A stretch of 64,000 nt of DNA from assembly GCF_900444945.1 (NCBI RefSeq), contig NZ_UFRM01000001.1:1188501-1252500 (forward strand), in the 5' to 3' direction. The notes under the pieces were generated by a model. That model was given only the letters and a program-made list of their open reading frames with translations. It was not told the origin of the DNA and did no database searches. Shown one piece after another: positions 51,950 through 61,880 of the stretch (the stretch's first letter is position 1; each line of letters begins with the position of its first letter). The stretch is from Actinobacillus lignieresii. GTDB lineage: Bacteria; Pseudomonadota; Gammaproteobacteria; Enterobacterales; Pasteurellaceae. The translations under genes and the position numbers were made by a program.

Positions 51950-53758
51950 TTATTGGCGATTATTACAATGCTCTCGAATCAGGCTTAAAAACGCACCGCC
52001 GAAACGTTCCAGTTTACGTTCTCCGACCCCATTAATATCCAACATTTCCACTTCGCTAAGCGGTAAAAATTCCGCCATTTCCTGCAAAGTCGCATCGTTG
52101 AATACCACATAAGGCGGGATATTTTCTTTATCGGCAATTTGTTTACGTAGAAAACGCAGGCGAGCAAATAAGTCTTTATCGTAACGAGCCGAACTCTGTT
52201 TCTGTACATAAGCCGTTGCCGAGAAGGTTAAGCGAGGCATTGCCAATTCAAGTTTTTTCTCCGAACGCAATACCGGACGAGCTTCTTCCGTCAGCTGTAA
52301 TGCCGAATGGTTCACGATATTTTGACGAATTAAACCCAAATGAATTAATTGACGAATAATACTTAACCAATAATCTTGGCTCTGCTCTTTACCGATACCG
52401 TACACCGAAAGCTGATCATGATTAAACTGGCGAATTTTTTGGTTATTTAACCCTCGTAATACGCCAATCACATGGTGTGCGCCAAAAGTTTGACCGGTAC
52501 GGTAAATAACCGACATCACTTTTTGCGCATCTAACGTACCGTCATATTTGCGAGGCGGATCTAAACAAATATCGCAGTTTTTACAGGGTTCTTGACGTGA
52601 TTCGCCGAAATAATTCAATAGCACTAAACGGCGACAGGTTTGCGATTCGGCAAAAGCACCGATGGCTTGTAATTTATGTCGCTTTATATCACGCTGTTCG
52701 CTTTCCGGTTCTTCCAATAATACTTTTTGCAGCCACGCATAATCGGCGGGATCATAAAATAACACCGCTTCAGAAGGTAAATCATCACGTCCGGCACGCC
52801 CGGTTTCTTGATAGTAGGATTCGATACTGCGTGGCAAATCGAAATGCACCACAAAACGCACATTCGATTTATTAATCCCCATCCCGAAAGCAATAGTCGC
52901 CACCACAACTTGAATATTATCTCGCTGAAACGCATTTTGAACCGTTTCACGTTGCTGAACCGACATACCGGCGTGGTAACCCATTACCGAAATTTTACGT
53001 GCCGCCAATTTTTCGGTAATTTCTTCCACTTTTTTACGGCTATTGCAATAAACGATACCACTCTTACCCTGCTGTTTACTGATAAACTTCGCTAACTGTT
53101 CCATCGGCTTAAATTTTTCTTGTACCGTATAGCGAATATTCGGGCGATCAAAACTGCCTAAATAGGTATGCGGATCGGTTAAGCGCAGGTGCTGCAGAAT
53201 ATCGTGGCGAGTCGTAGGATCTGCCGTTGCCGTCAATGCCATCAGCGGCACATTCGGAAAGGTATCACGTAAATTGCCTAATAAAGTGTATTCCGGACGG
53301 AAATCATGCCCCCATTGCGAAACGCAATGCGCTTCATCGACCGCAATCAGGCTAATTTTGCATAACGAAATAAAATGGAAAAAGCCTTGAGTCATTACTT
53401 TTTCCGGCGAGAGATAAAGTAATTTCAACTGACCGGAAAGTGCTTTCTGTTCGACAAGCTGTTGTTCTTCAAAAGTTTGCGTGGAATTTAAAAAACCGGC
53501 TTCGATACCATTGGTCAGTAGCTGATCGACCTGATCTTTCATCAAAGAAATCAGCGGAGAAATCACTAGCGTAATGCCGTCTAAGCAAAGCGCCGGTACT
53601 TGGTAACAAAGCGACTTACCGCCGCCGGTGGTCATAATGACTAAACAATCTCTACCCGCCAGAACCGAATCGATCACTTCTTGTTGTCCGTGACGAAAAG
53701 ATTGATAACCGAAGACATTATTCAATACGTCTTTGGCGGCGGTTTGAGATAATTGCAT
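51950..53758 (-). CDS. recQ: ATP-dependent DNA helicase RecQ
   Basis: A 602-aa 3'-5' helicase in recombination and fork repair. Order: superfamily 2 helicase core (Walker [14 protein letters not shown] box VDEAHC, and QETGRAGRD), zinc-binding RQC domain (cysteines in [11 protein letters not shown] and CKNCDIC), and a C-terminal HRDC domain. ATG 53758 gives the family start [12 protein letters not shown]. The length is close to the 609 aa of E. coli. Its terminator is shared with the convergent small gene. Confidence 0.96.
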   Translation of the reverse strand: MQLSQTAAKDVLNNVFGYQSFRHGQQEVIDSVLAGRDCLVIMTTGGGKSLCYQVPALCLDGITLVISPLISLMKDQVDQLLTNGIEAGFLNSTQTFEEQQLVEQKALSGQLKLLYLSPEKVMTQGFFHFISLCKISLIAVDEAHCVSQWGHDFRPEYTLLGNLRDTFPNVPLMALTATADPTTRHDILQHLRLTDPHTYLGSFDRPNIRYTVQEKFKPMEQLAKFISKQQGKSGIVYCNSRKKVEEITEKLAARKISVMGYHAGMSVQQRETVQNAFQRDNIQVVVATIAFGMGINKSNVRFVVHFDLPRSIESYYQETGRAGRDDLPSEAVLFYDPADYAWLQKVLLEEPESEQRDIKRHKLQAIGAFAESQTCRRLVLLNYFGESRQEPCKNCDICLDPPRKYDGTLDAQKVMSVIYRTGQTFGAHHVIGVLRGLNNQKIRQFNHDQLSVYGIGKEQSQDYWLSIIRQLIHLGLIRQNIVNHSALQLTEEARPVLRSEKKLELAMPRLTFSATAYVQKQSSARYDKDLFARLRFLRKQIADKENIPPYVVFNDATLQEMAEFLPLSEVEMLDINGVGERKLERFGGAFLSLIREHCNNRQ

Positions 53759-53795
53759 TATAGTTCCGATAAGATAAGCTAAAAAAAGACTAGAC

Positions 53796-53837
53796 AAGCG
53801 GTCAAATTTGCAAAATATTTTGCAAAAGCGACCGCTT
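53796..53837 (-). terminator. Uptake-signal hairpin between recQ and cyaY
   Basis: AAGCGGTC (53796-53803) and GACCGCTT (53830-53837), with inner TTTGCAAAA pairing, lie just after the cyaY stop on the minus strand. It likely terminates cyaY before recQ. Confidence 0.65.
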
Positions 53838-53842
53838 ATTGA

Positions 53843-54148
53843 TTAAAAGCTGATTTGTTCGCCGTGACGTGCAAAAGCTTCTTCCAGATGCGTCCAGAAC
53901 GAACGCCCTTCTGCGGTAACCCATTCGCCGTCACGGAAAGCGAAATGGAAGCCGCCTAATTTGCTAGCAAGCCATAACTCTAACATCGCTTCTTGTTTAT
54001 TGATGATAATCTGCGATTCGTCATCAAAGGTCAAAGTACATACCGCGCCTTGAATCTCGGTATCGATACTTAAACCTTCGTCATCAATTTTTTCTTCGAT
54101 TTGTTGCCACACTTGTTCAACTTTTTGATGGAATTCCGCTACGTTCAT
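53843..54148 (-). CDS. cyaY: Frataxin-like iron protein CyaY
   Basis: A 101-aa protein matching CyaY: an acidic first helix (FHQKVEQVWQQIEEKIDDE) then the frataxin beta sheet with ASKLGGFHFAF. It binds iron and tunes IscS activity in iron-sulfur cluster assembly. The gene lies 8 bases after a glycosyltransferase gene on the same strand, so read-through from that gene is likely. Confidence 0.95.
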   Translation of the reverse strand: MNVAEFHQKVEQVWQQIEEKIDDEGLSIDTEIQGAVCTLTFDDESQIIINKQEAMLELWLASKLGGFHFAFRDGEWVTAEGRSFWTHLEEAFARHGEQISF

Positions 54149-54156
54149 AAGGTCCT

Positions 54157-54933
54157 CTATTTAAAATAAATTTTCTTTCTCTTAAGTTGTAAAAAAGGTC
54201 TTTTTAATTCTTTAATCAGTTTCTTCAAAGGGGTGAGCTTTTGCTTGCCAATTTTCTTTGTACAGCGAATATCTCGTTCGTCTTTTAAAGCACTCTTAAA
54301 ATTCGTATCTTTATTTAAAATGAAATCTTGAATACAAACCGCCGGATTCATCTGTAACACAAGATAGTCTTCATTTTTTAATAACGCTTCAAAAATCAGA
54401 TCATCAATCGGTATCGATAAATGATACATATTAAGTTGCTCTAAAATATAATCGATACCTTTTCGGGAAACGATATAACCGGCCGCACCGACATGTCTAG
54501 ATTTCAATTTATAAAATTTTCTGCCTAAATAAGTCAATCTGGGAAAAATCGACATATCGGCGCGATAAAAATGCTGCTCCAGCTTCAATATGTCCATATC
54601 TTTCGGCAAATAATGCGGTTGAAGCAATGCTTGCGCATTTTCGCCCAGATAAATGTCGTCTTCAAAAATGGCGATATAATCCAAGCCTTGCTCTTGCGCC
54701 AAACGCCACAACGCAATATGACTTAACGCACAAGCGATTTCCCCTTTGGTCAAAGGGCTTGTCGTAATATCAATACCGAATTCTTTTGCTTTTCGCTCAA
54801 TTAAATCGGGCATAATAGCGTCAAAAAACACAAAAGGAATATGCTGTTTAGCAAATTCCGACATCATATGATTTCGACGTTGTGAATTATTTTTTAGACT
54901 AATAACATAGTTACGCAATTCCATACTTTGCAT
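54157..54933 (-). CDS. Family 25 (LPS) glycosyltransferase
   Basis: A 258-aa GT25 enzyme like Lex2B/LpsA of Haemophilus, adding sugars such as galactose or glucose to lipooligosaccharide. It has the N-terminal NYVISLKNNSQRRNHM motif, the metal-binding acidic motif Glu91-Asp92-Asp93 (FEDDIYL), and a basic C-terminal tail likely to touch the membrane. AAGGATGG precedes ATG 54933. There are no other LPS genes nearby, which is unusual; cyaY is downstream and tsaD upstream. The sugar and acceptor are unknown. Confidence 0.88.
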   Translation of the reverse strand: MQSMELRNYVISLKNNSQRRNHMMSEFAKQHIPFVFFDAIMPDLIERKAKEFGIDITTSPLTKGEIACALSHIALWRLAQEQGLDYIAIFEDDIYLGENAQALLQPHYLPKDMDILKLEQHFYRADMSIFPRLTYLGRKFYKLKSRHVGAAGYIVSRKGIDYILEQLNMYHLSIPIDDLIFEALLKNEDYLVLQMNPAVCIQDFILNKDTNFKSALKDERDIRCTKKIGKQKLTPLKKLIKELKRPFLQLKRKKIYFK

Positions 54934-54973
54934 AAGATTCCATCCTTAGAAAATAAAGCAAAATTTGTTACAT

Positions 54974-56017
54974 CTAACCGCCTATCGTTGAAATATCAGG
55001 AAGTTCGGTCATATTCCACCGAGGTTTTACGCTGACGCTTAAATCGCTGGTTTCACCGTTTTTTAAGCGTAAAAACCCGGTATAAGCAATCATTGCACCG
55101 TTATCGGTACAAAATTGCGGACGAGGGTAATAAACCTCGCCTTTTAAATTTTTCATCATCTCCGCCAAATCAGCACGTAATTGCTTGTTAGCACTTACAC
55201 CGCCCGCCATCACAAGACGTTTATAGCCGGTTTGCTGTAAAGCTCGCTTACATTTGATGATAATCGTATCCACCACCGCTTGTTGGAAAGCGTGAGCGAT
55301 ATCGCAACGAGTTTGTTCGTCCAGCCGCCCGTTCTCGTCTAAATGGGCATTAATCGTATTAGCGGCAAAGGTCTTTAAGCCGGAAAAGCTGAAATCCAGC
55401 CCCGGTCTGTCCGTCATCGGACGAGGAAATACAAAACGATTCGGCGTACCTTTCTCAGCCAACTGCGAAACCGCCACGCCCGCCGGATAATCCAATCCGA
55501 GTAATTTGCCGGTTTTATCAAAGGCTTCGCCGGCGGCATCGTCAATCGATTCGCCTAAAATTTCATACTGCCCTACGCCCTCCACTTTAACAAGCTGGGT
55601 ATGTCCGCCCGAAATCAATAACGCCACAAACGGAAACGCCGGCGGGTTATCTTCCAACATCGGCGCCATTAAATGTCCTTCCATATGGTGTACGCCGAGT
55701 GCAGGCACGTTCCACGCATAGGCGAGCGAACGGGCGATTGTCGAGCCGACTAATAACGCTCCGACTAAGCCCGGACCTGCGGTATAAGCCACACCGTCAA
55801 TATCGGCTGCGGTTAAATTCGCTTCTTTTAACGCTTCTTGAATCAGCGGTAACGTTTTACGGATATGATCACGTGAAGCCAACTCCGGCACGACGCCGCC
55901 GTAATCCGCATGCATTTCGATTTGGCTATAAAGTTGGTTTGCCACCAAGCCTTTCTCTTCATCATAAATTGCCACTCCCGTTTCGTCACAGGAAGTTTCA
56001 ATACCTAAAATTCGCAT
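54974..56017 (-). CDS. tsaD: tRNA N6-threonylcarbamoyladenosine transferase TsaD
   Basis: A 347-aa ASKHA-fold protein that, with TsaB, TsaC and TsaE, forms t6A37 in ANN-decoding tRNAs. Metal-binding His111 and His115 lie in HHMEGH, and the ATP-binding GGHTQLV and [12 protein letters not shown] segments are clear. It begins [14 protein letters not shown] as usual. A hairpin separates it from bamD upstream. Confidence 0.97.
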   Translation of the reverse strand: MRILGIETSCDETGVAIYDEEKGLVANQLYSQIEMHADYGGVVPELASRDHIRKTLPLIQEALKEANLTAADIDGVAYTAGPGLVGALLVGSTIARSLAYAWNVPALGVHHMEGHLMAPMLEDNPPAFPFVALLISGGHTQLVKVEGVGQYEILGESIDDAAGEAFDKTGKLLGLDYPAGVAVSQLAEKGTPNRFVFPRPMTDRPGLDFSFSGLKTFAANTINAHLDENGRLDEQTRCDIAHAFQQAVVDTIIIKCKRALQQTGYKRLVMAGGVSANKQLRADLAEMMKNLKGEVYYPRPQFCTDNGAMIAYTGFLRLKNGETSDLSVSVKPRWNMTELPDISTIGG

Positions 56018-56045
56018 ATTTTCGTCTTATTTATGAAATGGGAAA

Positions 56046-56071
56046 GGGGCATTATTCAAAAATAACGCCCC
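56046..56071 (-). terminator. Hairpin after bamD
   Basis: GGGGCATTATT/AATAACGCCCC stem with one G-U pair (56046-56056 with 56061-56071) between bamD and tsaD on the minus strand. The T run is weak, so read-through is possible. Confidence 0.55.
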
Positions 56072-56108
56072 TAAAATTGCAAAACTTTTATAAAAATCAA
56101 CCGCTTGC

Positions 56109-56885
56109 TTAGAATTGTTCGCTATATTCAGGCTTAATCGCTTCAGGGAAGTTTTTATCTTTATTCGCTTCGATTAATGCCGCGACTTTCTCCGCCGAAT
56201 CTTTCACGCCCATTTGTTCATAGGCTTTTTGCATATAAGAAAGCGCTTGATAGGTCGGTTTGCTTTCAGGATAAAAACGCATCATTTCTTCTACTCGGTT
56301 TACCACCGCTACATAAGCCTCTCGCTCATCGTAGAATTTTACGATGGACAATTCATGCTCCGCCATACGATTAATTAAATACGCCATCCAATTTTGCGCA
56401 TCACGCGCATATTGGCTTTGCGGATAATGTTGCACGATAGTTTGGAAGCTACCGTATGCGTTACGCACGCTGTCTAATGCGCGAGAAGCACGATTAACGC
56501 CGAAGAAATCTTGAATAAAATTATCGCCTAAACGCGCATTGCTTAAACCCGCCAAATAATAAACATAATCCATACTTGCACTGTTCGGATAAGCGCGTAC
56601 GAAACGTTCCGCCGCATCCAACGCTTTATAATACTCGCCGATTTTATAATTTGCGAAAATTAAACTTAGTTGCGTTTGTTCACCGAACGTACCTTGTCCG
56701 CCCTTAGCGCCAATTGCATCCAAATAACGAATTGCAGAATTATAATCGCCGTCTTGCAAATAGGTTTGACCTTTGGTGTAGAGATCTTGTGCCGACGCTT
56801 CTTCTAATTCTTTATTCGCACTTGAACAACCTACAACTAAAAGTCCTGCCAATACGAGAGAAGCAAGAGAAGTAAATTTACGCAT
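56109..56885 (-). CDS. bamD: Outer-membrane assembly lipoprotein BamD
   Basis: A 258-aa lipoprotein of the BAM complex (ComL in Haemophilus). The lipobox LVVGC gives Cys20, followed by five TPR-like helical repeats ([20 protein letters not shown] onward). It is essential for beta-barrel insertion with BamA. It is divergent from rluD, as in H. influenzae and E. coli. Confidence 0.96.
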   Translation of the reverse strand: MRKFTSLASLVLAGLLVVGCSSANKELEEASAQDLYTKGQTYLQDGDYNSAIRYLDAIGAKGGQGTFGEQTQLSLIFANYKIGEYYKALDAAERFVRAYPNSASMDYVYYLAGLSNARLGDNFIQDFFGVNRASRALDSVRNAYGSFQTIVQHYPQSQYARDAQNWMAYLINRMAEHELSIVKFYDEREAYVAVVNRVEEMMRFYPESKPTYQALSYMQKAYEQMGVKDSAEKVAALIEANKDKNFPEAIKPEYSEQF

Positions 56886-57037
56886 ATGATTTTACCTATA
56901 AAAAAGTGTGTGCAATGAAAAGTTAATGTACAATGGTTTCGTTTGACCGATGGCACTTTGCTAAGTTCATACAGATATGTCTTATTTTATAGAACCTCGC
57001 TAAATAAGCAACAAACAAATTTTGGAATTTATATTTA

Positions 57038-58015
57038 ATGACTCAACAAATGACATTAACGGCGGAAGTCACCGCCGACTTATTAGGCTGTCGCCTTGAC
57101 CAAGCCCTCGCTCAGCTTTTTCCCGACTATTCTCGTTCTAGAATAAAAGTGTGGATTGAGAGCGATTTAGTAAAAGTAAACGGTATAGTTGTAAATAAAG
57201 CGCGTGAAAAAGTTTTCGGCGGCGAGCAAGTCGAAATTCAAGCGGAAATCGAAGAAGAAATTCGTTTCGAGCCGCAAGACATTCCGCTAAATATCGTGTA
57301 TGAAGACGATGATATTATCGTAATTAATAAGCCGAAAGATCTGGTTGTCCACCCGGGGGCAGGGAATCCGGACGGTACGGTGCTGAATGCGTTATTGCAT
57401 TACTACCCGCCGATTGCGGAAGTACCTCGTGCCGGTATCGTACACCGTTTGGATAAAGACACGACCGGTTTAATGGTGGTAGCAAAAAATATTCCGGCGC
57501 AAACCCATTTAGTCACCGCACTCCAAAAACGTCGTATTACCCGTGAATATGAAGCGGTGGCAAGCGGGGTGATGACGCAAGGCGGTAAAGTGGACGAGCC
57601 GATGGCACGCCATCCGACCAAACGCACCGCAATGGCGGTACACCCGATGGGTAAGCCGGCGGTAACTCATTATCGTATAATGGAGCGTTTCCGTAACTAT
57701 ACTCGCCTACGCTTACGCTTGGAAACCGGACGTACTCACCAAATTCGCGTACATATGGCGCATATTGCTCACCCGTTATTAGGTGATCAGCTGTATGGCG
57801 GTCGTCCTCGTCCGCCAAAGGGGGCGAGCGAAGAATTTTTAGCGGTGTTACGCGGTTTCCAACGCCAAGCGTTACACGCAACCATGCTGCGCTTAGAACA
57901 CCCGATTACCGGTGAATTGATGGAATGGCACGCACCGCTACCGGATGATTTCGTCGAATTAATCGAAGCCTTAAAAGCCGATTATCAGCTTTATAAAGAC
58001 GATTTGGATTATTAA
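57038..58015 (+). CDS. rluD: 23S rRNA pseudouridine synthase RluD
   Basis: A 325-aa enzyme making pseudouridines 1911, 1915 and 1917 in helix 69 of 23S rRNA. It has an N-terminal S4 RNA-binding domain (about 18-75), then the catalytic domain with Asp139 in HRLDKDTTG and the GRTHQIRVHM motif. The numbering matches E. coli RluD. A bidirectional terminator follows. Confidence 0.97.
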   Translation: MTQQMTLTAEVTADLLGCRLDQALAQLFPDYSRSRIKVWIESDLVKVNGIVVNKAREKVFGGEQVEIQAEIEEEIRFEPQDIPLNIVYEDDDIIVINKPKDLVVHPGAGNPDGTVLNALLHYYPPIAEVPRAGIVHRLDKDTTGLMVVAKNIPAQTHLVTALQKRRITREYEAVASGVMTQGGKVDEPMARHPTKRTAMAVHPMGKPAVTHYRIMERFRNYTRLRLRLETGRTHQIRVHMAHIAHPLLGDQLYGGRPRPPKGASEEFLAVLRGFQRQALHATMLRLEHPITGELMEWHAPLPDDFVELIEALKADYQLYKDDLDY

Positions 58016-58020
58016 TGAGA

Positions 58021-58056
58021 AAAGTCCGTAGCCTTAAACGGTTACGGACTTTTTAT
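58021..58056. terminator. Terminator between rluD and the YwiC-like gene
   Basis: AGTCCGTA/TACGGACT (58023-58030 with 58043-58050) plus inner CC/GG pairing, followed by TTTTTATTTTT. The genes converge. Confidence 0.85.
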
Positions 58057-58058
58057 TT

Positions 58059-58772
58059 TTACGGCGAGTAAATCAAACAAATAAAGAAAATAAATACGGT
58101 AACAAATTCTAACATACCGATTTGCTTTACATTTAAGCCGAAACTCGGCACTAATGCGGCTCGTATAAATCCGATCAAATAAGCGAAATAAAGCCATTTA
58201 TCACCTAAAAACCAATAAATCACCGCCAGCAATAAATGTAAGCCGAGGCTTAGCTCCATAAATAACGGATTTCTTCTCTCTCTAACCATACTTTTTACAT
58301 AAAAAGTAGTGGCAATAAAGAAAAGCGTCGGATGAATCAAAATCGCCCAGTCATATTCCGAGCTAACTAAATAACCGCTTGCCATACCGATCACACCGAA
58401 AGTAACAATACCGGCAATATCATTATTCAAATGGCGTTCGTTTTTTTGCTTCGCATAATAAGTTTGTACTAATCCAAGCGGTAAAATAATCGGTAAAAAT
58501 TGCAAAATATCCGGTTTATGGACAATCACCGGCAGTGCAAAACCAAGACTGAGGACAAAATAAACGATTGCCCATTTTTTATTACGTGCGGTCGGTTTTT
58601 TACTAAATAAGGAAAGGAAAGGATAAGAGAATAAATAGAGGAACAGCCAAGAAAACGCAAACCAAAAATGAAGCGGACTAAATCCGCTTTTAAAACCGGC
58701 ATATAAAAACGGAACGAATGCCATCACTAATGCGCCGTGTTGATTTGAAATGACCGGTTTATCTTTCAGCAT
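58059..58772 (-). CDS. YwiC-like integral membrane protein
   Basis: A 237-aa protein with seven to eight hydrophobic segments. The start SNQHGALVMAFVPFL matches the YwiC-like family pattern (QHGAWxMLxxPF). Its function is unknown; related proteins sit near nitrate metabolism in Bacillus. It lies downstream of pfkA, separated by a terminator, and probably has its own promoter. Confidence 0.8.
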   Translation of the reverse strand: MLKDKPVISNQHGALVMAFVPFLYAGFKSGFSPLHFWFAFSWLFLYLFSYPFLSLFSKKPTARNKKWAIVYFVLSLGFALPVIVHKPDILQFLPIILPLGLVQTYYAKQKNERHLNNDIAGIVTFGVIGMASGYLVSSEYDWAILIHPTLFFIATTFYVKSMVRERRNPLFMELSLGLHLLLAVIYWFLGDKWLYFAYLIGFIRAALVPSFGLNVKQIGMLEFVTVFIFFICLIYSP

Positions 58773-58789
58773 AAAGTATCCTTACATAA

Positions 58790-58814
58790 AAAAGGCGACT
58801 ATATTAGTCGCCTT
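58790..58814 (-). terminator. Terminator of pfkA
   Basis: Perfect 10-bp stem AAGGCGACTA/TAGTCGCCTT with a short loop, followed on the minus strand by six T. Confidence 0.85.
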
Positions 58815-58830
58815 GGTATTCTAAGGAAAA

Positions 58831-59805
58831 TTAGAATAATTTTCTAGCCGCCTCAAACAGTTCTTCTTTGAACGGACGGCGCATATTGTTAATCGCATCA
58901 ATAATATCGTGATGTACCAAATTCTCATTTTTGATACCGATACAACGACCGCCGTGACCTTGTAATAACAGATCCACCGCATATACGCCCATACGGGAAG
59001 CTAAAATACGGTCGAACGGGCAAGGCGCACCGCCGCGTTGAATGTGACCTAATACGGTTGCGCGCGTTTCATGACCGAAACGGTCTTCGATTTCTTTTGC
59101 CAATGCCTGAACGTCCGTCATTAATTCGGTAATCGCAATAATCGCATGACGTTTACCTTTATTAAAACCGTCTTCGATATTACGCATTAGCGACTCTTTA
59201 TCCAAACCTTTTTCCGGCACGATAATATATTCGCAACCGCTGGCAAGCGCCGCACTAATGGTTAAATCGCCGCAGTGGCGTCCCATAATTTCTACGATAG
59301 AAATACGTTGATGCGAGGTAGAAGTATCGCGTAAACGGTCAATCGCTTCCACCGCCGTTTCCAATGCGGTTTGGTAACCGATAGTGTAATCCGTACCGAC
59401 GATATCATTATCGATTGTACCCGGAATACCGATACACGGATAACCGAATTCTTCGGTTATAAGTTTCGCTCCCATATACGAGCCGTCTCCGCCGATAACG
59501 ACCAGCGCATCAATATCGTATTTTTTTAAGGTTTCTACCGATTTTTTACGTACTTCGGGATCTTTAAACTGCGGGAAGCGTGCCGAACCTAAAAAAGTAC
59601 CGCCACGGTTGATGGTTTCCGATACGGAACGACGATCAAGCGGAATTACTCTATCGGTATATAAACCGTAATAACCGTCTTGTACGCCATATACTTCTAA
59701 GCCTTCGTTTAATGCGGCGCGTACCACACCACGAATTGCGGCATTCATACCCGGTGCATCGCCTCCACTGGTTAGCACGGCAATTTTTTTGATTTGTTTA
59801 GCCAT
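58831..59805 (-). CDS. pfkA: 6-phosphofructokinase
   Basis: A 324-aa ATP-dependent enzyme of the PfkA type. [13 protein letters not shown] binds [14 protein letters not shown] holds the catalytic Asp, and the allosteric and fructose-6-phosphate-binding residues ([16 protein letters not shown]) are present. It commits fructose-6-phosphate to glycolysis and is regulated allosterically by ADP/GDP and phosphoenolpyruvate in the family. Monocistronic. Confidence 0.97.
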   Translation of the reverse strand: MAKQIKKIAVLTSGGDAPGMNAAIRGVVRAALNEGLEVYGVQDGYYGLYTDRVIPLDRRSVSETINRGGTFLGSARFPQFKDPEVRKKSVETLKKYDIDALVVIGGDGSYMGAKLITEEFGYPCIGIPGTIDNDIVGTDYTIGYQTALETAVEAIDRLRDTSTSHQRISIVEIMGRHCGDLTISAALASGCEYIIVPEKGLDKESLMRNIEDGFNKGKRHAIIAITELMTDVQALAKEIEDRFGHETRATVLGHIQRGGAPCPFDRILASRMGVYAVDLLLQGHGGRCIGIKNENLVHHDIIDAINNMRRPFKEELFEAARKLF

Positions 59806-59914
59806 TTTTTGACACCTTTTGCTATAAATTTAAATTTTAAAATAAATCGAAAATTGGCGGCAAGATTACCTTATTTAGGGTATTCATTCTAGTGCTATTT
59901 CATCTTTTTTTGAT

Positions 59915-61117
59915 CTAATCAAGCAAAATGTCCAAGGCTAAATCCAACGCCTTGAAGAATTTCTCCAATTCGTCGGGCGAAGTATAATGCGCCAACGAAA
60001 TTCTTAGTGTGCCTCTTTGTTGCAAATAATGCAGATACGGCTTCGCACAATGCTCTCCGCTACGTAATGCGATTTTACTTTCGGTCATAATCGCCGCAAT
60101 ATCGGCATGATGAATCCCGTCAAATGCAAAACTAATGGTAGAACAATTCGGCTGAGAAAAAATTCGAATATTTTTATACTTTTTTAACCGCTTGTAGGCT
60201 TCTTCCGCCAGATTATCCACAACATGATTCAATGCTTCGAAATCCCATTGTTCGAGCCATTCCAATGTTTTGCCGAAGCCGATAATTCCGGCGATATTCG
60301 GCGTACCGGCTTCCAAGCGATAAGGTAAAGCGGCAACGGAAAGTGCGGATTCCGAAATATCTTCCAACATTTTACCGCCGAAAAACAGCGGTCGAATTTG
60401 CTCTAAACTTTGCAATTTTCCGGTTAAAACACCGACACCGGTCGGCCCATACATTTTATGCGCCGAAAAGGCATAAAAATCCGCATCCAGTTTTTGTACG
60501 TCCACTTTTTCGCAACATACCGCTTGCGCGCAATCTAATAAAATTTTTGCATTGGAACGACGGCGAATAATCGGGATCAGCCGTTCGACCGACTGACGTA
60601 CGCCGGTTACGTTTGAAACTAAATTCAAGGCAACGATTTTAGTTCTTTCGGAAACGGCTTGCGTTAAAGCGGTCGGATTTAACTGAAAATTTGCATCTAA
60701 CGGCAACACAATTAATTTCGCTTGCTTACGCTGTGCTAACTGCTGCCACGGAATAAAATTCGCATGATGTTCGGCAACCGAAATCACTATTTCATCTCCC
60801 GCTTCCAGTAAATGTTCCAAACCGTACGCCACCAAATTAATCGCATGGGTGGTACCGCTTGTCCAAATTACCGCATTGCGAGATTCCGCATTAAAACGAG
60901 AAGCGACTAAATCTCTCGCTCGCTCATAAGCTCGGCTTTGTATCAGATCGTATTGGCTGCGATGTACCGACCCAGCCGAAGCATAAAATTCGACCGTACT
61001 ATCAATGAGAACCTGTGGTTTTAAAGTCGTGGCGGCGGAGTCCAGATAACTCCATTCCGCTTGTTGTTGAAAAAAAGGAAACTGAGATCTAAACGCTTCC
61101 GTTTGCTGCATATTCAT
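59915..61117 (-). CDS. Cysteine desulfurase, CsdA/SufS group
   Basis: A 400-aa PLP enzyme that takes sulfur from cysteine. The PLP lysine is Lys221 (FSAHKMYGPTG), with His118 stacking and the persulfide cysteine Cys357 in the short group II loop RSGEHCAKP. It is SufS/CsdA rather than IscS-like. No suf or csdE gene is adjacent. Its ATG overlaps the stop of the upstream nuclease gene by one base, so the two are translationally coupled. Two uptake signals lie inside the gene. Confidence 0.9.
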   Translation of the reverse strand: MNMQQTEAFRSQFPFFQQQAEWSYLDSAATTLKPQVLIDSTVEFYASAGSVHRSQYDLIQSRAYERARDLVASRFNAESRNAVIWTSGTTHAINLVAYGLEHLLEAGDEIVISVAEHHANFIPWQQLAQRKQAKLIVLPLDANFQLNPTALTQAVSERTKIVALNLVSNVTGVRQSVERLIPIIRRRSNAKILLDCAQAVCCEKVDVQKLDADFYAFSAHKMYGPTGVGVLTGKLQSLEQIRPLFFGGKMLEDISESALSVAALPYRLEAGTPNIAGIIGFGKTLEWLEQWDFEALNHVVDNLAEEAYKRLKKYKNIRIFSQPNCSTISFAFDGIHHADIAAIMTESKIALRSGEHCAKPYLHYLQQRGTLRISLAHYTSPDELEKFFKALDLALDILLD

Positions 61118-61815
61118 TAACGCACCGCCTCCCGATACAATTTATTACAAGGAATACCGTCACGATTACCGTCCATCGTTTTAGAACCGCATAGATCGAA
61201 ATAACGCTTCGCACTTTGGTAATCACTAAAATCACGACAATGTAATATTTTATGACAATCTACGGTTTTTGGTTTGCCAAGCGGTCGTTTTTTCCAAATA
61301 TTTTGCCAATTCCAATCAGAATCGGATCGCTTGTCAGACTGATGAGCTTGTCGCCATTGCGCAGGATTAATCGGCGATTTATCTTGCCACAATCCTTGCT
61401 TTTCTCGCTTTGCTTTTTGCATGGCTTCTTCATAAATCGGCAAAGTCTCACGGTATGCCCACGCCATACCTTTTTGCACTAATAATAAATTGATATTACG
61501 TTCTTGCTCGTCATAAATCACCGCCAATAAACGTTGATAGCGATCATAACCTTGGCTATGCAACATAACCTGCTTTTTAAACACTAAATTTGCCAATGTT
61601 TGTTTTGCTTTATTACCGTAGGGCTGAGCCGATTCCGGCGCATCAATATGTAGCAAACGTACTTTAAGTGGTTTACGCTTATGTAAGCAGGTCAGCGTAT
61701 CACCGTCACTAATTCCCACCACTTTGCAACTGATTTCATTGCCTGAAGCGGCATAGAGAAAGGGAGAGATTAAATTAAAAAAGACGAATAAAATTAAAGA
61801 ATAAATAACTTTCAT
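61117..61815 (-). CDS. Secreted staphylococcal-nuclease-like protein with Excalibur domain
   Basis: A 232-aa protein. A signal peptide (about 1-23, ending YAAS) is followed by an SNase domain (28-145) with the catalytic DGDT, LLHIDAPES and GYDRYQRLL segments. The C-terminal Excalibur domain (about 190-228) has the calcium loop in DGNRDGIPC and paired cysteines. It is probably a periplasmic or surface Ca-dependent nuclease. Coupling to a cytoplasmic cysteine desulfurase by a TAATG overlap is odd. Confidence 0.88.
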   Translation of the reverse strand: MKVIYSLILFVFFNLISPFLYAASGNEISCKVVGISDGDTLTCLHKRKPLKVRLLHIDAPESAQPYGNKAKQTLANLVFKKQVMLHSQGYDRYQRLLAVIYDEQERNINLLLVQKGMAWAYRETLPIYEEAMQKAKREKQGLWQDKSPINPAQWRQAHQSDKRSDSDWNWQNIWKKRPLGKPKTVDCHKILHCRDFSDYQSAKRYFDLCGSKTMDGNRDGIPCNKLYREAVR

Positions 61816-61826
61816 ACAAAATAAAA

Positions 61827-61851
61827 AAGTGTAGGTATTACCCTACACTTT
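61827..61851 (-). terminator. Terminator of the alanine/glycine symporter gene
   Basis: AAGTGTAGG/CCTACACTT stem with a short loop and TTTTTT on the minus strand. Confidence 0.8.
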
Positions 61852-61880
61852 AACAGATTTTCAATCAGTCGGTGCGAATC

